A DNA stretch of 64,000 nt from Guyparkeria sp. SCN-R1 (GTDB taxonomy: Bacteria; Pseudomonadota; Gammaproteobacteria; Halothiobacillales; Halothiobacillaceae), in assembly GCF_003932495.1 (NCBI RefSeq), contig NZ_QZMT01000006.1, forward strand, positions 1-64,000. The letters are read 5' to 3'. The notes beneath the pieces are model-generated. The model searched no databases. It saw only the letters and a list, made by a program, of their open reading frames with translations, and was not told the DNA's origin. Shown piece after piece: positions 52,029-60,630 of this stretch. Made by a program: the position numbers and the translations under genes. Position 1 is the stretch's first letter. Each line of letters opens with the position of its first letter.

Positions 52029-52775
52029 TCAGTCGATCAGGACCCGGGCGTTGATCGGTTGAACCGGCCGGTTGTTCTCCGTGCCGATCGCTTTCTCGAA
52101 CGACGTGATCTGCTCGGTGGAGAGGGTGGGGTGCTGTTGTATGACCACCCAGCGGACACCCTCGCTGCAGGGCGGCGTGGTCAGCGAACCGTTGTAACGA
52201 TAATGTTCGGTTCCGGCAGGTAGCAGTTCGGCCGCGTTGAACGCGGCATCCAGCTCAACCTCTTCGCCTGCCGAGCCGGGGAGCTTCTTCACGAGCGGCT
52301 CGAGCGCGTCGTTGGCTTCTCCTTCCTCGAACAGCGCGGCCACGACGGCTAGGTTGCCGTCCGGGTCGGCATGGACGAAATGCACTTCCAGCGGGAAATG
52401 TTTCCCATCAATGGTGTGCTCGCTCGGGGCATGGAAATGGAACTGTTTGAGCTGGAAGTCCCGGCCGTCGAGCGTAAGGGTGCTGCCTTTCTGGTAGTCG
52501 ACCTGAATGGCGTGGCCATTATTGACGAGGTGGGTGCCGCCGTCGCTGTAGTCGAATGTCGGGGCTGACTGATCCGCCGACAAGGATGCGGTTACATCGA
52601 TGGGCGACTGGTTCACGCCGTCACCACAGCTCGAGTACGCCGGGTCGAGCGAGGCCCACTGGTCCGGGCCGGCATCGCCCTTGTAGCTCCAGTGAGTGGC
52701 GTCAGCTGCCATGGCGTGATGGGGCAGGCCGAACGTGGCGACCACTACGGCAATGGTTCCGGGAGTAATTCGCAT
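52029..52775 (-). CDS. Periplasmic alpha-carbonic anhydrase
   Basis: Alpha-class enzyme of 248 residues with signal peptide 1-23 (ending HAMA). Zinc ligands are His113, His115 and His132 (QFHFHAPSEH and EVHFVHAD); the SPID, GSLTTPPCSEGV and NNGH blocks are conserved, and Cys50 can pair with the Cys of TPPCSE. It interconverts CO2 and bicarbonate in the periplasm. Placed between cyanase and the dab cluster it may supply CO2 to DabA/DabB, whose substrate is thought to be CO2. Monocistronic, AAGGAG site before the ATG. Confidence 0.95.
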   Translation of the reverse strand: MRITPGTIAVVVATFGLPHHAMAADATHWSYKGDAGPDQWASLDPAYSSCGDGVNQSPIDVTASLSADQSAPTFDYSDGGTHLVNNGHAIQVDYQKGSTLTLDGRDFQLKQFHFHAPSEHTIDGKHFPLEVHFVHADPDGNLAVVAALFEEGEANDALEPLVKKLPGSAGEEVELDAAFNAAELLPAGTEHYRYNGSLTTPPCSEGVRWVVIQQHPTLSTEQITSFEKAIGTENNRPVQPINARVLID

Positions 52776-52944
52776 GTGGGACTCCTTGTTTGTTGTGGTT
52801 GGCGGATGATCGCTCAGATGCGACTAGGTAGCCAGGCTATTAGTTCCCGGAACGGTGAACGCTTTTGGTCCAAGTGCATAGACTGCTAATAAAAAGCCCG
52901 CTACCCTCGTGCCGTGCCTCGAACCCATGACAAGGAGAGTGACG

Positions 52945-53346
52945 ATGCTGATGCTGGACGTGAAGGATCTCGGGTGGTGGTACTGGCTGGTGACGGCCGT
53001 GCTGCTGAGTGTCGGGCTGTTGATCGATCCGGTGGGTCTGTGGCTGGCCGTCGGGCTGACCGTGATCAACCTGGCGCATTTTGCCCTGCGCGCCGATCGC
53101 CTGACCGCCTTTCCGGTGCAGGTGAGGTTCTTCTACCTGCTGTTGCTGCTGGTCGCGTTGCCCGAGGCGATGCGCTGGCTGTTCTGGATCCCCATGATCG
53201 GCACCTGGGCGCAGGTGCTGGTGGGCTATTGCACCATGGCACGCCTGGTCTCGCTGCTGCCGTGGAATCGCCGCGAGCCGCTGACCTGGCGGCTGGTCTG
53301 GCGACGGTTTGCCTCGGCGCCGGTACGGGGCAGCGTGGCAGACTGA
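52945..53346 (+). CDS. Small membrane protein beside dabA, unknown family
   Basis: Protein of 133 residues from ATG 52945 (AAGGAGAG in front; ATG 52951 is an alternative). Three to four TM helices: about 8-28 (WWYWLVTAVLLSVGLLI), 30-50, 66-86 (FFYLLLLLVALPEAM) and 88-108. A charged C-terminal tail (NRREPLTWRLVWRRF) is likely cytoplasmic. It is convergent with dabA, with a terminator between, and divergent from the carbonic anhydrase gene. No function known to me; location suggests association with inorganic carbon handling. Confidence 0.75.
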   Translation: MLMLDVKDLGWWYWLVTAVLLSVGLLIDPVGLWLAVGLTVINLAHFALRADRLTAFPVQVRFFYLLLLLVALPEAMRWLFWIPMIGTWAQVLVGYCTMARLVSLLPWNRREPLTWRLVWRRFASAPVRGSVAD

Positions 53347-53370
53347 GTCATTGAGGCTAGGGACGTGAAC

Positions 53371-53403
53371 AAAAAAAACGGCGCGGATGATTCCGCGCCG
53401 TTT
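53371..53403. terminator. Terminator of dabBA (bidirectional)
   Basis: Stem AACGGCGCGGA / TCCGCGCCGTT with four-base loop; on the minus strand it is followed by eight T, about 35 nt past the dabA stop. Confidence 0.88.
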
Positions 53404-53434
53404 GCCGTTCTGGGTGCAGAGTTTCGCTAGGGGC

Positions 53435-55927
53435 TTACACCGCTTCGCTGACCCAGTCCCCCGGGCCGCGGCGGCGCTGCACGTCGCCCTCGTCGGTCAG
53501 ACGCAGCAGGGTGAGCCAGCGATTGCCCACCAAGTGCTGCAGGGTCTCGTTGCCGGCGATGATGTCGTCGATCGCCTCGGCCGGCGCCTCGACGAAGGCC
53601 GACAGGCGCAGCGGCTCGTGGCGCCAGTTCTCGCCGTCGTGCAGCGACTGCATCGACAGGCCGACCCGCAGGTCGCCGCCGTTGCCCTCGAGCACGCCGA
53701 CCAGGCCGCCGACGACGTTGTGCAGCACCTTGTTGCCCGAGCCCTGGCGCTCGTTGTCGACCGTCGAGCCGTAGTACTGCAGGTTGATCCAGCTCGCCAC
53801 CACCAGCGGGGCGGTGAGGATCAGCTCGAGCACGCCGAAGCCCTCGTCCTGGCGCCAGTCGTAGTCGTGCAGGAACGACCGGCCGCCCAGATCCAGGTCG
53901 CGGGTGCGCTCACGCGGCGCGGCGATGAAGGCGGCGTTGCCGGCCAGGCCCCACTCCGGGCGCACCTCGGACCAGTCGCGCCCGCGGTGGGCCACGGCCT
54001 TGCGCGCGGCCTCGCGGTCCGCTGGGCTGTCGGACAGGTTCTCGCGCAATGTCACCAGCCGCTCCAGGCGGGTGAGGTCACCGGCCTGCACCAGTGCCTG
54101 GCGTAGTTCGTCGAGCCTTGCCCGATCAACCGCCCCCTCGTCGAGATCGAGCAGGTCGACCTCGTCGGTGGTGGTGTCGTGCAGCGCGGCGACGAAGCGC
54201 GTGTCGGCGGGGATCTCGATGCCACGCCCGACCAGGCCGTCCCGGATCGCCGGGTCGTTCAGCAGGTCGGCGGCCACCCGGGCGCTGACCTCGCCGGTCT
54301 GTCCGGCGCAGGCACCACAATCCAGGCCCGCGCGGTGCGGGTTGTTGGTCGTGGTGCTGCCGTGGCCGGCCAGCAGCACGATCGGCGCGATCGACTCGGT
54401 CAGGCCCAGGCCGCGCAGGATGCCCTCGGCCATGCCCACGCGGGCCTCGAGGTCGGCCTCGGAGGCCAGCGACGGGTGGACGCGGGCGCGCTCCTCGTCG
54501 CTCAGCCCGGCCTGGTCCGGCGGCGGGGCCGGGGTGTGCCAACCGAGCGTGTCGCCGATCAGCTTCGGGATGTAGGTCAGGCCGGCCGACTCGACAAAGG
54601 TGAAGCAGGAGGCCGCCGAGAGCTTGAACTGCTTCCACGACAGGGTATTCCCGATGCGCTGTTCACGACGCGCGGCCAGTTCCTGACCCGCCTGGTCGCC
54701 GCCCTCGGCGCGATCCGCGACGGTCACGCCCGGGTTCAAGAGCACCGGGGTGTGGGTGCGGCACTGCGACTCGCCCAGGCGCTGGTAGGCCAGCGGCACG
54801 CCGAAGAAACCGGCAAAGCCGATGGTCCGCGCGCCCGGGAAGCTGGTTTCCAGGTGACGGCGGAAGACCTCCGAGCGCACGTCGATGCAGAAGGCGGCCT
54901 GTACCGGCGGGCGTGCCGCGTCGGTCTGCGCGGCGGGGCTCGCCTGACGGAAATGCCGGATGACCGGGTCGCGGAAGGCGATCTCGGTGGCCGTGAGCAT
55001 GACCTCGTCGATCACCGCCTCGTTCTCGGCGGCGGCGATCGCCTCGTGATGGCGTTCGATCTCGCGCTGCCAGTCGCGACGAATCGCGGCGCTGTCGGTG
55101 GCCTTGAGCGCGAGCGCCTCCCAGACCAGCCGCACGGCGAGCAGGTCGGTGAGGTCCTTGTTGCTGCCACCGGTCAGCTCGGCGCCCCACAGGCGGTAGC
55201 GGCAGTAGGCCGCCCAGCCGTTGATCGACTTGAGCGCGGCGAACAGGTAGTCGGCGTGGACCGATTCCGGCAGTTGCAGGGTCTCGATCGCCCAGGCGAT
55301 CGCCTCGATCGGGTCGGCCGGCACGTCCTGCAGGTATCGGCGGGCCTTCCCCAGACCAGCGGCGCGCGCGCTGCGATCGATCAGCGTGTACTCACGCCAC
55401 GCGGTGTAGAGCGACGCGTTCTCGTCGGGGGCACTCCAGATCGCCTGGCCGCGGTCGAAGTGGGCGGCGAGGAAGTGGCTGATCTGGTCGACCACGAAGA
55501 TCGAGATCGGCGCCGCACCCGGGCGGTCGAGCATCTCGACCAGCATCGGGATCGGCGTGCTGCTTCGGTGCGGCGCCTCGAGCGCCTTGATCACGGTCTC
55601 GATGCCCACCGGGTGGCCCAGGTGCTCGACGGCACGCTCGATATGCGCGCGGGTCAGTCGCCCGTCGCGCCAGCGCTGGGCGTACCACTCGTGGTCCATG
55701 ACCGTGCGCTCGACGGCGATCGCGCCGAGGTAGCCGGCCGCCTCGCTGAACGGCTGGTCGATCAGGCCGAGGTAGGGGTTGACCGCGACGAACGAGTCCA
55801 GCGGCCAGAGCGGGGCGATCTTGCGCCCGGCCGCGTCGGCCAGTTCGCGGACGTGGTCGAGGTCGAGCCGCCCGGTCGCGCGGGTCGTCTCGGCGTTGTG
55901 CTGTTGGGTCTGCGTTGCCAGTGTCAT
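53435..55927 (-). CDS. dabA: DabA, inorganic carbon transporter subunit (DUF2309)
   Basis: Soluble, membrane-associated zinc protein of 830 residues, distantly related to beta-carbonic anhydrases, that with DabB accumulates bicarbonate energetically. The four predicted active-site residues are present: Cys347 and Asp349 (FCIDVRSE), His522 (AGHGSTTTNNP) and Cys540 (DCGACAGQ), corresponding to C351/D353/H524/C539 of Halothiobacillus neapolitanus DabA. Start 55927 has GGAGGACACGGCC before it; the longer frame to 56005 overlaps dabB and is not used. Second gene of the operon, 31 nt after dabB. Confidence 0.95.
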   Translation of the reverse strand: MTLATQTQQHNAETTRATGRLDLDHVRELADAAGRKIAPLWPLDSFVAVNPYLGLIDQPFSEAAGYLGAIAVERTVMDHEWYAQRWRDGRLTRAHIERAVEHLGHPVGIETVIKALEAPHRSSTPIPMLVEMLDRPGAAPISIFVVDQISHFLAAHFDRGQAIWSAPDENASLYTAWREYTLIDRSARAAGLGKARRYLQDVPADPIEAIAWAIETLQLPESVHADYLFAALKSINGWAAYCRYRLWGAELTGGSNKDLTDLLAVRLVWEALALKATDSAAIRRDWQREIERHHEAIAAAENEAVIDEVMLTATEIAFRDPVIRHFRQASPAAQTDAARPPVQAAFCIDVRSEVFRRHLETSFPGARTIGFAGFFGVPLAYQRLGESQCRTHTPVLLNPGVTVADRAEGGDQAGQELAARREQRIGNTLSWKQFKLSAASCFTFVESAGLTYIPKLIGDTLGWHTPAPPPDQAGLSDEERARVHPSLASEADLEARVGMAEGILRGLGLTESIAPIVLLAGHGSTTTNNPHRAGLDCGACAGQTGEVSARVAADLLNDPAIRDGLVGRGIEIPADTRFVAALHDTTTDEVDLLDLDEGAVDRARLDELRQALVQAGDLTRLERLVTLRENLSDSPADREAARKAVAHRGRDWSEVRPEWGLAGNAAFIAAPRERTRDLDLGGRSFLHDYDWRQDEGFGVLELILTAPLVVASWINLQYYGSTVDNERQGSGNKVLHNVVGGLVGVLEGNGGDLRVGLSMQSLHDGENWRHEPLRLSAFVEAPAEAIDDIIAGNETLQHLVGNRWLTLLRLTDEGDVQRRRGPGDWVSEAV

Positions 55928-55958
55928 GGCCGTGTCCTCCCGGTAGATACCCGGCGAA

Positions 55959-57623
55959 TCAGTATTGGGTGGTAGTAACGGGCGTTTGCGCCTTGAGCGC
56001 GTCATGGCGCGAGCGGTGCTGACCGACCTTGTGCGGCCAGAGGCGATGCGCGGCTCGCTCGACCAGCAAGTCGACGTACAGCCCGTTGTAGAGGTGGACG
56101 AACAGCCCCTTGCGGCCCGAGCCGTTGAAGTGATCGCGGCCGGGGCCCTGCAACCACGCGAGGAACAGGAAGCTGATCGTGGTCAGCCCCAGCATCAGGC
56201 CGTAGGCCGGCGTCAGGGTGTCGGGGATCCCGGCGACCGTCGGCCCGAACAGGGTCACGAAGGCTTCGTGCAGCGCGAAGTAGACCGCGGCCATGATCGC
56301 GGCAAGCCCCGCGGCCCGCGCGATGCCTACAGCGCCCGGCGCGACGATGATCGCCTTGAGCACCAGCTGGGCCACGGCCAGGGCGACGATCGCGATTAGG
56401 GCGATCAGTGCCGGTTCGTGGCTCACCGACAGGCCGAGCACGGCGGCCAGTGCCGAGGTCAACGCGAGGCTCGCGGCGATTGTGATCGCCCAGGTGCCGA
56501 AGCCGACGCGGCGGCGCGCTGCCGGTTTCGGCTGGCGCAGCTGGTCGGGGATGCTGCCGGCGGCGAGGAAGGCATGCGCCTTGTAGAGCGAGTGGCCGAC
56601 CAGGTGCAGCAGGGCCAGGGCGAACAGGCCCAGGCCCAGCTCGAGCAGCATGAAGCCGAGTTGCCCGGTGGTCGACCAGGCCAGCGAAGACTTCACGGCC
56701 GTCTGCGTGAGCATGACTAGGGAGGCGATCACCAGCGTTGCCAGCCCGACGATCGCGAGCAGGAACAGCGCGCTGCCCTGGGCGGCGAGGAATTCGCTGG
56801 TGCGCAGCACGATGATCGCGCCGCTGTAGACGACACCCGCGTGCATCAGGGCCGAGACCGGCGTGGGCGCCTCCATGACCTGCAACAGCCAACCGTGGAA
56901 CGGGAACTGCGCGCTCTTGAGGATCGCGGCGAGCACGATCAGGAAGGCCGCCACGTGCATCCCCATCGGCATGCCGTCCTGGGCATGGGCCCACTCGGCG
57001 ATCGCGTCGAACTGCAGGCTGCCGACCTGGTGGCCGATCAGCAGGGTGGCGCCCACCAGGCAGGCGTCCGCGCTGCGGCTGAACAAGGATTTCTTGTGCG
57101 TTGCCATCACCGCGCGGGGGCGGTCGGGGTAGAACAGCAGCAGCTTGTGCAGCGAGAAGCCGGTCAGGATGATCGCCAGCGTGAACAGCGCAAGGTTGGC
57201 CGAGATGACGACCAGCAGGAAGAAGCCGGCGGTCAGGGCCAGCAGGCGGAAGAAGCGCGCCTGCTGCGGGTCGCCGTCGAGGTACTTCTCGCTGTAGCGG
57301 GCGATCAGGGTGACGACCAGCGCGACCAGTACGGCCAGCGCCATCGTGAGCTGGTCGACCTGGATCGAAAGTGCCAGTGCGCCGGTTTCGCCGGGCAGCG
57401 GCAGGGCGGCGAGCGTCAAGGAGGCACGGTCATCGGCCAGGAAGACGAGGGTCGCGGCGATGGCCAGCGCCAGCGCGCCGATCGAGGCCCAACGAACCCG
57501 CGTGCGGTAGCGACGGGCCGTCTCGACGCCCCCGGTGGTCCCTGGAAACGCGGCGACCAGCAGTAGCAGCGGCATCAGGGCGAGTAGGGCGCCGGCAAGC
57601 GGCCAGTTGGTCAATGCGTTCAT
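55959..57623 (-). CDS. dabB: DabB, NuoL-like proton/sodium channel subunit
   Basis: Integral membrane protein of 554 residues with about 14 TM helices, of the complex I antiporter-like family (PF00361). Conserved Lys and Glu positions are seen in AILKSAQFPFHGWLLQVMEAPTPVSALMHAGVVYSGA, identified by KSAQFPFHGW and HAGVVYSG. It provides the cation gradient coupling for DabA. Divergent from the LysR gene and cotranscribed with dabA. Other DabB-like proteins (MrpD, NuoL) are excluded by the pairing with dabA. Confidence 0.94.
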   Translation of the reverse strand: MNALTNWPLAGALLALMPLLLLVAAFPGTTGGVETARRYRTRVRWASIGALALAIAATLVFLADDRASLTLAALPLPGETGALALSIQVDQLTMALAVLVALVVTLIARYSEKYLDGDPQQARFFRLLALTAGFFLLVVISANLALFTLAIILTGFSLHKLLLFYPDRPRAVMATHKKSLFSRSADACLVGATLLIGHQVGSLQFDAIAEWAHAQDGMPMGMHVAAFLIVLAAILKSAQFPFHGWLLQVMEAPTPVSALMHAGVVYSGAIIVLRTSEFLAAQGSALFLLAIVGLATLVIASLVMLTQTAVKSSLAWSTTGQLGFMLLELGLGLFALALLHLVGHSLYKAHAFLAAGSIPDQLRQPKPAARRRVGFGTWAITIAASLALTSALAAVLGLSVSHEPALIALIAIVALAVAQLVLKAIIVAPGAVGIARAAGLAAIMAAVYFALHEAFVTLFGPTVAGIPDTLTPAYGLMLGLTTISFLFLAWLQGPGRDHFNGSGRKGLFVHLYNGLYVDLLVERAAHRLWPHKVGQHRSRHDALKAQTPVTTTQY

Positions 57624-57745
57624 GGTCTCCCTCCGGTCAGGCTGGTGGTTCGGGTCCGCTCGCGGAATCGGGGCGGTCCCGCCGGCAGGACGAAAGGTAG
57701 TGACGAGCCAAATCGATCACCAATACGAATTTCCGAAGCAACCTA

Positions 57746-57765
57746 TTGGCTATAGTCTATGCCAA
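57746..57765. promoter_or_regulatory. Candidate LysR operator 1 (dabB side)
   Basis: TTGGC-N10-GCCAA inverted repeat enclosing ATAG-T-CTAT-like symmetry (TATAGTCTATG). It is 123-142 nt upstream of the dabB ATG and contains TCTATGC, shared with site 3. Confidence 0.5.
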
Positions 57766-57887
57766 GATTTTCGCTGGGCCTTCGGGGCAATGAATGCTCG
57801 TTTTGAGGGTGAAAATTCGTTCCAATGACCGCCATGGCGGCGTTTCGTCATGGTATTTGTTCTAGTCAATGGGTTGCCGTCGATGCA

Positions 57888-57899
57888 TCTATGGATAGA
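57888..57899. promoter_or_regulatory. Candidate LysR operator 2 (middle)
   Basis: TCTAT-GG-ATAGA, perfect 5-bp arms, about 130 bp from each of the other two sites. Confidence 0.35.
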
Positions 57900-58029
57900 C
57901 TTAGGTGAATGGAGTTGATCGAAAATTCCAATACAAGCGATCGATCTACCCGCGTCGGCAGCCGGGTGGGGCAACGGAAATCAACGAAGGGCACCGAAGG
58001 ACGACCGGATCGACCTTGGGGCCCGGGTT

Positions 58030-58049
58030 GCATAGAATTCGATCTATGC
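58030..58049. promoter_or_regulatory. Candidate LysR operator 3 (lysR side)
   Basis: GCATAGA-N6-TCTATGC, perfect 7-bp arms, 31 nt before the regulator ATG. Position over the own promoter suits negative autoregulation, common in LysR proteins. Confidence 0.55.
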
Positions 58050-58079
58050 GAGAGGTGAGAAACAGGAAGAGGAGTGATG

Positions 58080-59030
58080 ATGGCTGACGAGAACCGGCAA
58101 TCGGAGGCGCGTTATCTCCTGCGGCGGGCCACCCTGAGACAGATCGAGATCGTCGAGGCGGTCGCCCGGCTGGGGAGCTTTACCCGGGCGGCCGAGGAGC
58201 TGTTTCTGACCCAGCCCACGGTGTCGGCCCAGGTCAAGAGCCTCTCGGAAACGGTCGGCATGCCGCTGTTCGAGCAGATCGGTCGCAAGATCTATCTCAC
58301 GGATGCCGGCAATCGGGTCGCCCGTGGCTGTCGCGACGTGATCGACACCTTGTCGAATCTCGAAATGTCGCTCAACGATCTCAAGGGCCTGAAGAAAGGT
58401 CGGCTGCGCCTGTCGGTCATCACCACGGCCAAGTACTTCGCGCCGTTGGCGATGGGGGATTTTGCCAAGCAGTTCCCGGACATCGAGATGGAACTCAAGG
58501 TGTCCAACCGCGACACGCTCCTCAAGCGCATCGAGGACAACCTTTCCGACCTCTACATCATCGGTCACGTGCCCGACAGCGGGCTGGATCTCGAACTGAT
58601 TCCGTTCGCCCCCAACCCGCTGGTGGTGATCGCACACCGTGACCACCCGCTGGCACGCGAGCGCCGGATTCCGCTGGAGCGGATCGCCGAGGAACCGTTC
58701 ATCATGCGCGAGCCGGGGTCGGGCATCCGCAACAAGATCGAGGAACACTTCGCCCAGCATGGCCTGAAGCTCAGGCAGCGACTGGTGTTGGAAGGGCCCG
58801 AGTCGATCAAGCACGCCGTCGTCGGGCAACTGGGTATCTCGGTCGTCTCCGAGCACGCACTCAATCTTGAAAGCGAGGCCGGTCCGCTGGTCAAGCTGGA
58901 TGTGGAGGGCTTTCCGCTGCAACGCCAGTGGAACATCGTCTACCCGCGTGGCAAGGCCCTGTCGGTGATCGCCCGCGAGTTTCTGGCGTTTCTCAAGGAA
59001 CACGGCGGTGACTATCTCAAGATTGGCTGA
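58080..59030 (+). CDS. LysR-type regulator, CbbR/CmpR-like
   Basis: LysR regulator of 316 residues. N-terminal winged HTH (LRQIEIVEAVARLGSFTRAAEELFLTQPTVSAQVKSLSE, recognised by SFTRAAEEL and QPTVSAQ) and a C-terminal effector domain (LRLSVITTAKYFAPLAMGDFAKQFPDIEM). The threonine/tyrosine pattern TTAKYF is characteristic of the CbbR/CmpR/CcmR carbon-response subfamily. ATG 58080 gives best spacing to AGGAAGAGGAG; ATG 58077 and GTG 58074 are alternatives. Divergent from dabBA, which it probably controls in response to carbon or redox metabolites. Confidence 0.93.
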   Translation: MADENRQSEARYLLRRATLRQIEIVEAVARLGSFTRAAEELFLTQPTVSAQVKSLSETVGMPLFEQIGRKIYLTDAGNRVARGCRDVIDTLSNLEMSLNDLKGLKKGRLRLSVITTAKYFAPLAMGDFAKQFPDIEMELKVSNRDTLLKRIEDNLSDLYIIGHVPDSGLDLELIPFAPNPLVVIAHRDHPLARERRIPLERIAEEPFIMREPGSGIRNKIEEHFAQHGLKLRQRLVLEGPESIKHAVVGQLGISVVSEHALNLESEAGPLVKLDVEGFPLQRQWNIVYPRGKALSVIAREFLAFLKEHGGDYLKIG

Positions 59031-59123
59031 TCGGCGCCGAAAAGGGAGTAGGCGGAGAGTGGCCGGCCGCCGGTCGGCCTGGCCGTCGTGGTACAGTCTT
59101 GCCGCCCCAGATAACCACTCGGC

Positions 59124-60599
59124 ATGCACCGGGATCTCGCCCCAGACGTGAAACAAAGCTTCCGCCCCACCCTGATCAAACGGATTGCGCAGAATCCGGA
59201 CTTCCCGGCGTTCGCGCGTACGGTGCAGGAAGCCTATCGCCTGACGGACGACGAGCTGGCTTCGGCCAACGATCTCTCCGCGTTGATCCTGCGTGACCCG
59301 GCGCTGACCCACCGCATCCTGCGTCTGGCCAATGCCGCGCATTACCGGCACCTGGGCGGGCAGATCAACACGGTCACCCGCGCGGTGACGGTGCTGGGCT
59401 TCGAGGAAGTGCGTCTTGCCGCGCTGGCCTTGTCGCTATTCGAGCAGATCGAGAGCAAGCGCCACAGTCGGTTGCTGCAGAGCCGTTTCATGCAGGCGAT
59501 CTACCAGGCCTTCCTCGCGCAGGGGCTGGCGCGCGAGCTGGGCGGACTGTCCGCCGAGGAAATGTTCCTCTGCGCGCTGTTCCAGGATTTCGGCGCACTG
59601 CTGGTCTATCGACACGCCCCCGAGCACCTGGCCGAGATCGAGCGTGCCCGCCGCGAGGACGGGCTCGACGAGGACACCGCCATCCAGAAGGTGGTCGGCG
59701 TGTTGCCGGTGGCACTCGCGCGCGACGTCTGCCGCCAGTGGGGCCTGCCGGAATCGGCGCGGCGGTTTCTCACCACCGCACGGGCCTCGGGCAAGATCAC
59801 TCGGCTGACACCGGAGGCGCGCGCGCTGCGACTGGCGCAACTGGCGCGCTCCTCGGCCGAGGTGATCGCGCGCGGCGAGTCGGTCGAGGCGATCCGCCGC
59901 GACACGCTGGACCTTGCCCACCGCTGCGAGGTGGAGACGTCGGTCTTCGAGGAGGCCAGTGCCGCGGCCCGCGACCACATGCTCGAGTACGAGGAGCTCC
60001 TGTCCTCGGCCGAACGCCCGGCGTTCCTGCAGCGCATGGAGGCCGACCACGACACCCCGATGCCGGTCGAGGAGAGCGTCTCGAGCACCCCGCAAGCCGA
60101 GGAGCGCTCGGAGCGCCTGATTGCCTGCATCGAGCAGACCACCCAGGCGTTGACCGAAGAAGAACCCCTCGGCCAGATTTTCGCGCGCATGCTCGAGGCC
60201 ATGCACGAGGGCCTGGGCCTGGACCTGGCCGTGCTCTACATGCTGGAGCGAAAGGCCTGGAAGCTGGTGCCCCGCCTGGGCCAGGGCACCTCGTTCGTCG
60301 AGTTCAAGCCGCGCATGACCGTTCCGCTCGCGGAGACCAGCCGGCTGGCGCAGGTGTTCCAGTCGGGCGAGGATCGCAGCATCCACCGGCCGAAGATGCC
60401 CAGCGACGACATCTTCGACTGGCAGTTCCGTGGGTCGGGCGATCTCGCGATGGTCTACCCGTTGCACGTCAACCGCGCCCCGTTCGGCCTGTTCTACCTC
60501 GAAGGCCCGACTGCGGCGTTCACGGAAGGCAATCTCAATAGCCTGCGCACCCTGCGCAACCAGGCCGCCCTGGCCTTGAAGTCGCGCTCCAAGCGCTGA
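59124..60599 (+). CDS. HDOD-GAF signalling protein
   Basis: Soluble protein of 491 residues. HDOD domain about 15-210 (FPAFARTVQEAYRLTDDELASANDLSALILRDPALTHRILRLANAAHY, recognised by LRDPALTHRILRLANAA and the ILGFEEVR-like turn VLGFEEVRLAAL), a linker helix region, and a C-terminal GAF-like domain about 330-490 (LGLDLAVLYMLERKAWKLVPRLGQG). HDOD proteins lack the HD metal residues and act as signalling scaffolds. It stands alone after the LysR gene. Ligand and targets unknown. Confidence 0.88.
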   Translation: MHRDLAPDVKQSFRPTLIKRIAQNPDFPAFARTVQEAYRLTDDELASANDLSALILRDPALTHRILRLANAAHYRHLGGQINTVTRAVTVLGFEEVRLAALALSLFEQIESKRHSRLLQSRFMQAIYQAFLAQGLARELGGLSAEEMFLCALFQDFGALLVYRHAPEHLAEIERARREDGLDEDTAIQKVVGVLPVALARDVCRQWGLPESARRFLTTARASGKITRLTPEARALRLAQLARSSAEVIARGESVEAIRRDTLDLAHRCEVETSVFEEASAAARDHMLEYEELLSSAERPAFLQRMEADHDTPMPVEESVSSTPQAEERSERLIACIEQTTQALTEEEPLGQIFARMLEAMHEGLGLDLAVLYMLERKAWKLVPRLGQGTSFVEFKPRMTVPLAETSRLAQVFQSGEDRSIHRPKMPSDDIFDWQFRGSGDLAMVYPLHVNRAPFGLFYLEGPTAAFTEGNLNSLRTLRNQAALALKSRSKR

Positions 60600-60620
60600 T
60601 CGCCGTACCGGGCGATCAGC
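60595..60620 (+). other. Hairpin at the end of the HDOD gene
   Basis: Perfect 10-bp stem GCTGATCGCC / GGCGATCAGC spanning the stop codon, without T tract, between convergent genes. It may be a Rho-type or weak terminator or stabilise the 3' end. Confidence 0.45.
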
Positions 60621-60630
60621 CGTCCCGTCG

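Larger units (their letters stand above)
57624..58079. other. dabB-lysR divergent regulatory region
   Basis: 456 bp without a gene. It is AT-richer than its surroundings and has three dyads built from TCTAT/ATAGA half-sites (listed separately) and repeats of GAAAATTC near 57812 and 57921. Both promoters must lie here; I cannot place them with confidence. Confidence 0.6.

Noticed and set aside
52843-52853. GTTCC-C-GGAAC dyad before the carbonic anhydrase gene
   Set aside because: Single short palindrome with no second copy or known regulator; expected by chance in a window of this size.
54179-55975. 598-codon plus-strand frame opposite dabA
   Set aside because: A mirror frame of a GC-rich gene; DabA on the other strand has all active-site residues and a good ribosome site, while this frame has no recognisable domain.
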